A DNA stretch of 8,339 bases from Paratractidigestivibacter sp963611755. Its GTDB lineage: Bacteria; Actinomycetota; Coriobacteriia; Coriobacteriales; Atopobiaceae. Below the pieces are notes generated by a model that made no database searches, was not told the origin of the DNA, and saw nothing but the letters and a program-made list of their open reading frames with translations. A program made the position numbers and the translations under genes. Shown here piece after piece: positions 5,394 to 8,339 of this stretch. Position 1 is the first letter of the stretch. Each line of letters begins with the position of its first letter. Location of the stretch: NCBI GenBank assembly GCA_963611755.1, contig CAVDTK010000100.1:1-8339 (forward strand), read 5' to 3'.

Positions 5394-6878
5394 ATGGCAG
5401 GACGCATTGACACCAAGCACTACGCGGCCGTTGACATCGGCGCCTCGAGCGGCCGTGTGCTCATGGGCTGGGTCGAGGACGGCAAGATGGCCTACGAGGA
5501 GGTCTTTCGCTTCGACAACACGCAGGTCCTGAGCGATGGCCACAGCTGCTGGGACATCGAGGGCCTGTTCGAGTACGTGGTCGAGGGCCTGGCGGCGGCG
5601 CGCGAGAAGACCGGCATCACGCCCACGTCCATCTCGATCGACACCTGGGGCGTCGACTTCGCGCTTCTCGACGAGAACGACCAGATGATCGGCGACGTGG
5701 TGGCCTACCGCGACGGCCGCACCGACGGCATCTTCGAGGTTGCCGACAAGATCATGGACCCGGCCGAGGTCTACGCCCGCACCGGCATCCAGCGCCAGCC
5801 GTTCAACACGCTCTACCAGCTGCTGGCCCTGAAGCGCGAGCACCCCGAGCAGCTCGAGGCCGCCCGCACCTTCCTCATGGTGCCCGACTATCTGGTGTGG
5901 AAGCTCACCGGCGCCAAGACCAACGAGTACACCAACGCCAGCACCACGGGCATGCTCGACGCCCGCACGTGCACCTGGGACGAGGGGCTTCTCGACGCCT
6001 TTGGCATCCCCTCGGGCATCTTCCTTGAGCCCACGATGCCGGGGGCCGTGGCCGGCAACCTGCTGCCTGCGATCGCCGAGAAGGTCGGCTACGACGCGCC
6101 GGTCATCCTGTGCGCGAGCCACGACACCGGCAGCGCGTATCTCTCCGTCCCGGCCAAGGACGACCACGCCGCCTACCTGAGCTCCGGCACCTGGAGCCTT
6201 CTGGGCTGCGAGCTGCCCGAGCCCGTGACGAGCGACCCCGCTCGCGAGCAGAACTTCACCAACGAGGGCGGCTACCAGCGCCGTTATCGCTTCCTCAAGA
6301 ACATCATGGGCCTGTGGATGAACCAGTCCGTGCGCCGCGAGGTCAACGGCGTCGACTACGTGGAGGGCAAGACCGCCCACAAGGCGATGCTCGACCACCA
6401 GATCGGCTTCGGCGAGCTGATCGACCTCACCCGCGCCGCCGAGCCCTTCTCGGCCTACGTGGACGTGGACGACGAGAGGTTCCTGGCGCCCGACTCCATG
6501 TTCGAGGAGATCCGCAGCGCCTGCGCCGACGCCGGCCAGCCCGTGCCCGAGGGCATCGGCGAGGTCATGCGGTGCGTGTACTGCAGCCTGACCTCCTCGT
6601 ATGCGCGCGCGGTCAAGAACCTGGGCTACCTCACCGGCCGCGAGTACACGAGCATCAACATCGTGGGCGGCGGCTGCCAGGACGCCTATCTCAACCAGAT
6701 GACGGCCGACGCCTGCGGGCTGCCCGTGTTCGCCGGCCCCGTCGAGGGCACCTGCATCGGCAACTTCATGGTGCAGATGATCGCCGACGGCGTCTTTGCC
6801 GACCTGGCGAGCGCCCGCGCGTGCGTGGGGGAGAGCTTCGACATCAAGCGGTTCGACCCGACGTCCGGGGAGGAGTAG
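5394..6878 (+). CDS. rhaB: Rhamnulokinase
   Basis: This 494-aa protein belongs to the FGGY sugar kinase family and phosphorylates L-rhamnulose to L-rhamnulose-1-phosphate with ATP in the cytoplasm. The N-terminal phosphate-binding loop is AVDIGASSGRV (12-22). IDTWGVDFALLD (82-93) is the RhaB form of the substrate-side motif. HDTGSAYLSVPA (243-254) carries the catalytic base Asp244. YLSSGTWSLLG (261-271) and NIVGGGCQDAYLNQ (422-435) complete the ATP-binding half. The length agrees with RhaB proteins of about 490 residues. It starts 30 bp after the isomerase stop, with AGAAGGGG 8 nt before the ATG, and is clearly in the same transcription unit. The DTWGVDFALLD and SGTWSLLG blocks point to rhamnulokinase in preference to fuculokinase or xylulokinase. 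Confidence 0.95.
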   Translation: MAGRIDTKHYAAVDIGASSGRVLMGWVEDGKMAYEEVFRFDNTQVLSDGHSCWDIEGLFEYVVEGLAAAREKTGITPTSISIDTWGVDFALLDENDQMIGDVVAYRDGRTDGIFEVADKIMDPAEVYARTGIQRQPFNTLYQLLALKREHPEQLEAARTFLMVPDYLVWKLTGAKTNEYTNASTTGMLDARTCTWDEGLLDAFGIPSGIFLEPTMPGAVAGNLLPAIAEKVGYDAPVILCASHDTGSAYLSVPAKDDHAAYLSSGTWSLLGCELPEPVTSDPAREQNFTNEGGYQRRYRFLKNIMGLWMNQSVRREVNGVDYVEGKTAHKAMLDHQIGFGELIDLTRAAEPFSAYVDVDDERFLAPDSMFEEIRSACADAGQPVPEGIGEVMRCVYCSLTSSYARAVKNLGYLTGREYTSINIVGGGCQDAYLNQMTADACGLPVFAGPVEGTCIGNFMVQMIADGVFADLASARACVGESFDIKRFDPTSGEE

Positions 6879-6888
6879 GTTCTTCTCG

Positions 6889-6910
6889 GCCCGGGCTACT
6901 GGGCCCGGGC
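6889..6910 (+). other. GC hairpin in the rhaB-rhaD gap
   Basis: Two copies of the self-complementary octamer GCCCGGGC (6889-6896 and 6903-6910) form an 8-bp all-GC stem with a 6-nt loop, 10 bp after the rhaB stop codon. It is followed by TTCTCG, not a T-run, so complete termination is unlikely. In a polycistronic message it could stabilise the upstream part or cause partial attenuation. The rest of the 115-bp gap contains an AT-rich stretch (TTATTTAAAA, 6948-6957) that might hold an internal promoter, with no clear -35. Confidence 0.6.
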
Positions 6911-6993
6911 TTCTCGCCACGGCATCAAAATCGCAACTAACGACCTGTTATTTAAAACCGCGCGACCGCGCGATCAAAGAGAGGAAACTCATC

Positions 6994-7827
6994 ATGGCTA
7001 TGGAAGATCTGCAGTTCATCAAGGGCTTCACCCGCATGTGCGACGACGGCTGGAACCAGGGCTGGCACGAGCGCAACGGCGGTAACCTGACCTATCGCAT
7101 GACCGACGAGGAGGTCGCCGAGGCCCGTCCGTTCTTCGACGCCGAGCCGCGCGAGTGGGTCAAGATGGGCGTTTGCGGCGAGAACCTCGCTGGCCAGTAC
7201 TTCGTGTCCACCGGCTCGGGCAAGTACATGCGCAACGTCGCCGGCGACCCGGCCCACAACATCGGCATCGTCGAGATTAACGAGACGGGCGACGCGTTCC
7301 GCATCGTCTGGGGTCTTCTCAACGGCGCCCGCCCGACCTCTGAGTTCGAGAGCCACTACATGAACCACTGCGTGACCGCCGCCCGCACCGACGGCGCGAA
7401 CCGCGTGATCTACCACGCTCACACCCCGGGCATCATCGAGATGAGCTTCATCGTGCCGCTGGAGGACCGCGCCTTCACCCGCGTCCTGTGGCAGATGATG
7501 ACCGAGTGCGTCGTCGTCTTCCCGGGCGGCGTGGGCGTCGTGCCTTGGATGGTCCCCGGCGGCCCCGCGATCGCCAAGGCCAGCTCCGACCTGATGAAGA
7601 CCTACGACACCATCGTCTGGGCGCACCACGGCCTGTTCGCCGCCGGCCCCGACTTTGACACCACCTTTGGCCTGGCGCACACCGTCGAGAAGGCCGCCCA
7701 GCTCTACGTGGCCGCCCGCGCGGCCAACGGCGGCAGCGACAAGTTCCTGAACGCCATCAGCGACCAGGGCCTGAAGGACACCTGCCACGACTTCAACATC
7801 GCCATCAACGAGGCGTTCGTGGACTAG
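6994..7827 (+). CDS. rhaD: Rhamnulose-1-phosphate aldolase
   Basis: This 277-aa class II (zinc) aldolase cleaves L-rhamnulose-1-phosphate to dihydroxyacetone phosphate and L-lactaldehyde. Compared with E. coli RhaD (about 274 aa) from memory, it shares WHERNGGNLTYR near the N-terminus, VSTGSGKYMRNV (71-82), TSEFESHYMNH (115-125), TECVVVFPGGVGVVPWMVPG (170-189) and WAHHGLFAAGP (209-219). The catalytic Glu117 and zinc ligands His141, His143 and His212 fall at the same residue numbers as in E. coli. The start is the ATG at 6994, with GAGGA 8 nt upstream; the frame is open further up, but that part overlaps rhaB out of frame. It is the last gene of the operon and is followed by a long-stem inverted repeat. 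No lactaldehyde reductase or dehydrogenase gene follows in the window. Confidence 0.96.
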   Translation: MAMEDLQFIKGFTRMCDDGWNQGWHERNGGNLTYRMTDEEVAEARPFFDAEPREWVKMGVCGENLAGQYFVSTGSGKYMRNVAGDPAHNIGIVEINETGDAFRIVWGLLNGARPTSEFESHYMNHCVTAARTDGANRVIYHAHTPGIIEMSFIVPLEDRAFTRVLWQMMTECVVVFPGGVGVVPWMVPGGPAIAKASSDLMKTYDTIVWAHHGLFAAGPDFDTTFGLAHTVEKAAQLYVAARAANGGSDKFLNAISDQGLKDTCHDFNIAINEAFVD

Positions 7828-7837
7828 CCTCGCGCTG

Positions 7838-7957
7838 GACCCCCTGAAAAACGGAAGGCCCGCCACCCCATCCCATGTTCGGCGCTCGCGCTTTGCGCTC
7901 GCTCGCTGCGCGACTCACATGGTAAGGGGAGGCGGGCCTTCCGTTTTTCAGGGGGTC
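7838..7957. terminator. 120-bp long-stem inverted repeat, probable bidirectional terminator after rhaD
   Basis: Positions 7838-7864 and 7931-7957 are a perfect 27-bp inverted repeat. Inside it, pairing continues imperfectly, with CCCC and CCATG on the left against CATGG and GGGG on the right. The apex (about 7880-7915) is rich in GCGCTCGC-like words that can fold on themselves. The right arm contains GGCGGGCC, then TTCCG and five T; the left arm contains the mirrored A-run, so either strand gives a GC stem followed by a U-run. This fits a bidirectional terminator beginning 11 bp after the rhaD stop. The unusually long 66-nt loop suggests a repeat element has been built into, or has become, the terminator. 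Confidence 0.75.
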
Positions 7958-7995
7958 TCTCGCCCGGTCGAGCGAACTGTGGGGGAATTTGGGGA

Positions 7996-8082
7996 TGGAA
8001 AACTCTGCATTTTGTGAAAAAAGCTGGTTCTAAAGTCCTGCATTTTGTGCATTTCTCGGTTTGGAAATAGCTGCATTTTGTA
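7996..8082. repeat. Three direct repeats with exact 33-bp period (iteron-like) before the ATPase gene
   Basis: CTGCATTTTGTG occurs at 8005-8016 and 8038-8049, and CTGCATTTTGTA at 8071-8082, giving starts exactly 33 bp apart. Each copy is preceded at the same distance by a T-x-x-AAA word: TGGAAA at 7996, TCTAAA at 8029, TGGAAA at 8062. The conserved unit is therefore about 21 bp, with a 12-bp variable spacer. The third copy runs into the -10 region of the ATPase gene. A 33-bp period is close to three helical turns, so bound proteins would sit on roughly the same face. Three copies of a short repeat with short spacers do not make a CRISPR array. Confidence 0.85.
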
Positions 8083-8086
8083 CAAT
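8081..8086 (+). promoter_or_regulatory. Candidate -10 element of the ATPase gene
   Basis: TACAAT (5/6 of TATAAT) overlaps the end of the third 33-bp repeat unit. No good -35 lies 16-18 bp upstream; that position falls within the TGGAAA part of the repeat, which suggests that a repeat-binding protein activates or represses here. Confidence 0.4.
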
Positions 8087-8118
8087 ATAGAGAAAATTGC
8101 CAGATGATTGGTGGTGTT

Positions 8119-8339
8119 ATGCTGCGGCGTAAGGTTACGAGTCAATTTGAAGCCTGGAAGGATGAGGGCGCTCGCAAGGCGTTGCTCGTCACGGGCGCCC
8201 GCCAGGTTGGGAAAAGCTACGCCATCAGGGAGTTCGCGCAGCGTGGCTATGAGACCTTCGTTGAGATCAATCTCTACGATGACTCTAGGGCCAGGGAAGC
8301 CCTGGCGAATGCGACCGACTCAGCCGAGCTCATTACTCG
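8119..8339 (+). CDS. AAA ATPase of the DUF4143 (AAA_14) type, N-terminal part (cut by window end)
   Basis: The 73 complete codons begin MLRRKVTSQFEAWKDEGARK, followed by LLVTGARQVGKSYAIREFA, which contains the Walker A P-loop GARQVGKS at residues 27-34. The line YETFVEINLYDDSRAREAL follows in the position where this family has its conserved F-x-E-INL segment. This start is typical of the ATP-binding proteins that carry AAA_14 and a C-terminal DUF4143 domain, which would lie outside the window. These are about 400-aa cytoplasmic ATPases of unsettled function, often found in accessory regions. The ATG at 8119 matches the family start; an in-frame ATG at 8104 would add MIGGV, and neither has a good ribosome site. 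Codon use is more mixed than in the rhamnose operon, which agrees with a separately acquired gene. Confidence 0.85.
   Translation, partial: MLRRKVTSQFEAWKDEGARKALLVTGARQVGKSYAIREFAQRGYETFVEINLYDDSRAREALANATDSAELIT

Noticed and set aside
6889..6910. Rho-independent terminator ending the operon after rhaB
   Set aside because: The stem is strong but is followed by TTCTCG and not a T-run, and rhaD, the next pathway gene, follows in the same direction.
5376..6920. Long minus-strand ORF opposite rhaB (and a similar one at 6952-7866 opposite rhaD)
   Set aside because: Both are shadow frames with skewed composition; the plus-strand genes carry complete catalytic motifs.
7996..8082. Possible CRISPR array
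   Set aside because: There are only three copies, the conserved part is about 21 bp with 12-bp spacers, the spacing includes degenerate positions, and no cas genes are near; iteron-type regulatory repeats fit better.
7948..8145. Minus-strand ORF of 65 codons with a repeated Lys-Met-Gln word
   Set aside because: The repeated residues are simply the 33-bp (11-codon) direct repeats read in frame; it overlaps the hairpin and the ATPase promoter and has no plausible ribosome site.

Overview
The window is GC-rich DNA with strongly C/G-ended codons in the metabolic genes. It has an AraA-type isomerase beside rhaB and rhaD, a PadR-controlled flavin/iron-sulfur enoate reductase, and a DUF4143-type AAA ATPase. 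This mix suggests an anaerobic gut or oral actinobacterium of the class Coriobacteriia (Collinsella/Olsenella-like). That assignment is an inference from gene content and style, not from a marker gene.

Layout. (i) 1-136, minus strand: the 5' part of a small protein whose N-terminus matches a double-glycine export leader. (ii) 225-770, minus strand: a PadR-family repressor, divergent from (iii) 913-2874, plus strand: a 653-aa Old-Yellow-Enzyme/FadH-type reductase. The region between them holds two overlapping perfect PadR boxes (ATGT-N8-ACAT) placed over facing promoters, so a substrate-sensing repressor probably controls the reductase and itself. (iv) 2875-3220: the convergent 3' region, with a rho-independent terminator and then two related 124-bp inverted-repeat elements whose arms differ in sequence but are each perfectly self-complementary. 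(v) 3221-3748, minus strand: a GNAT N-acetyltransferase that probably starts at GTG. (vi) 3936-7827, plus strand: a three-gene sugar operon encoding an AraA-fold isomerase, rhamnulokinase (RhaB) and rhamnulose-1-phosphate aldolase (RhaD). Upstream is a CCGGAAA/TTTCCGG palindrome; between rhaB and rhaD is a GC hairpin; after rhaD is a 120-bp long-stem inverted repeat. (vii) 7996-8339: three direct repeats with an exact 33-bp period, running into the promoter and start of an AAA ATPase cut by the window end.

How the genes work together. The operon would convert L-rhamnose to L-rhamnulose, then to L-rhamnulose-1-phosphate, then to dihydroxyacetone phosphate and L-lactaldehyde. The isomerase step is filled by an arabinose-isomerase-type protein, not RhaA. 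No transporter, mutarotase or dedicated regulator of the operon lies in the window. The PadR/reductase pair looks like a separate inducible unit for reducing an activated C=C bond.

The least explained parts are the two co-varying 124-bp elements, the 33-bp iterons before the ATPase, and short sequence words shared between these and the rhamnose/GNAT promoter region.
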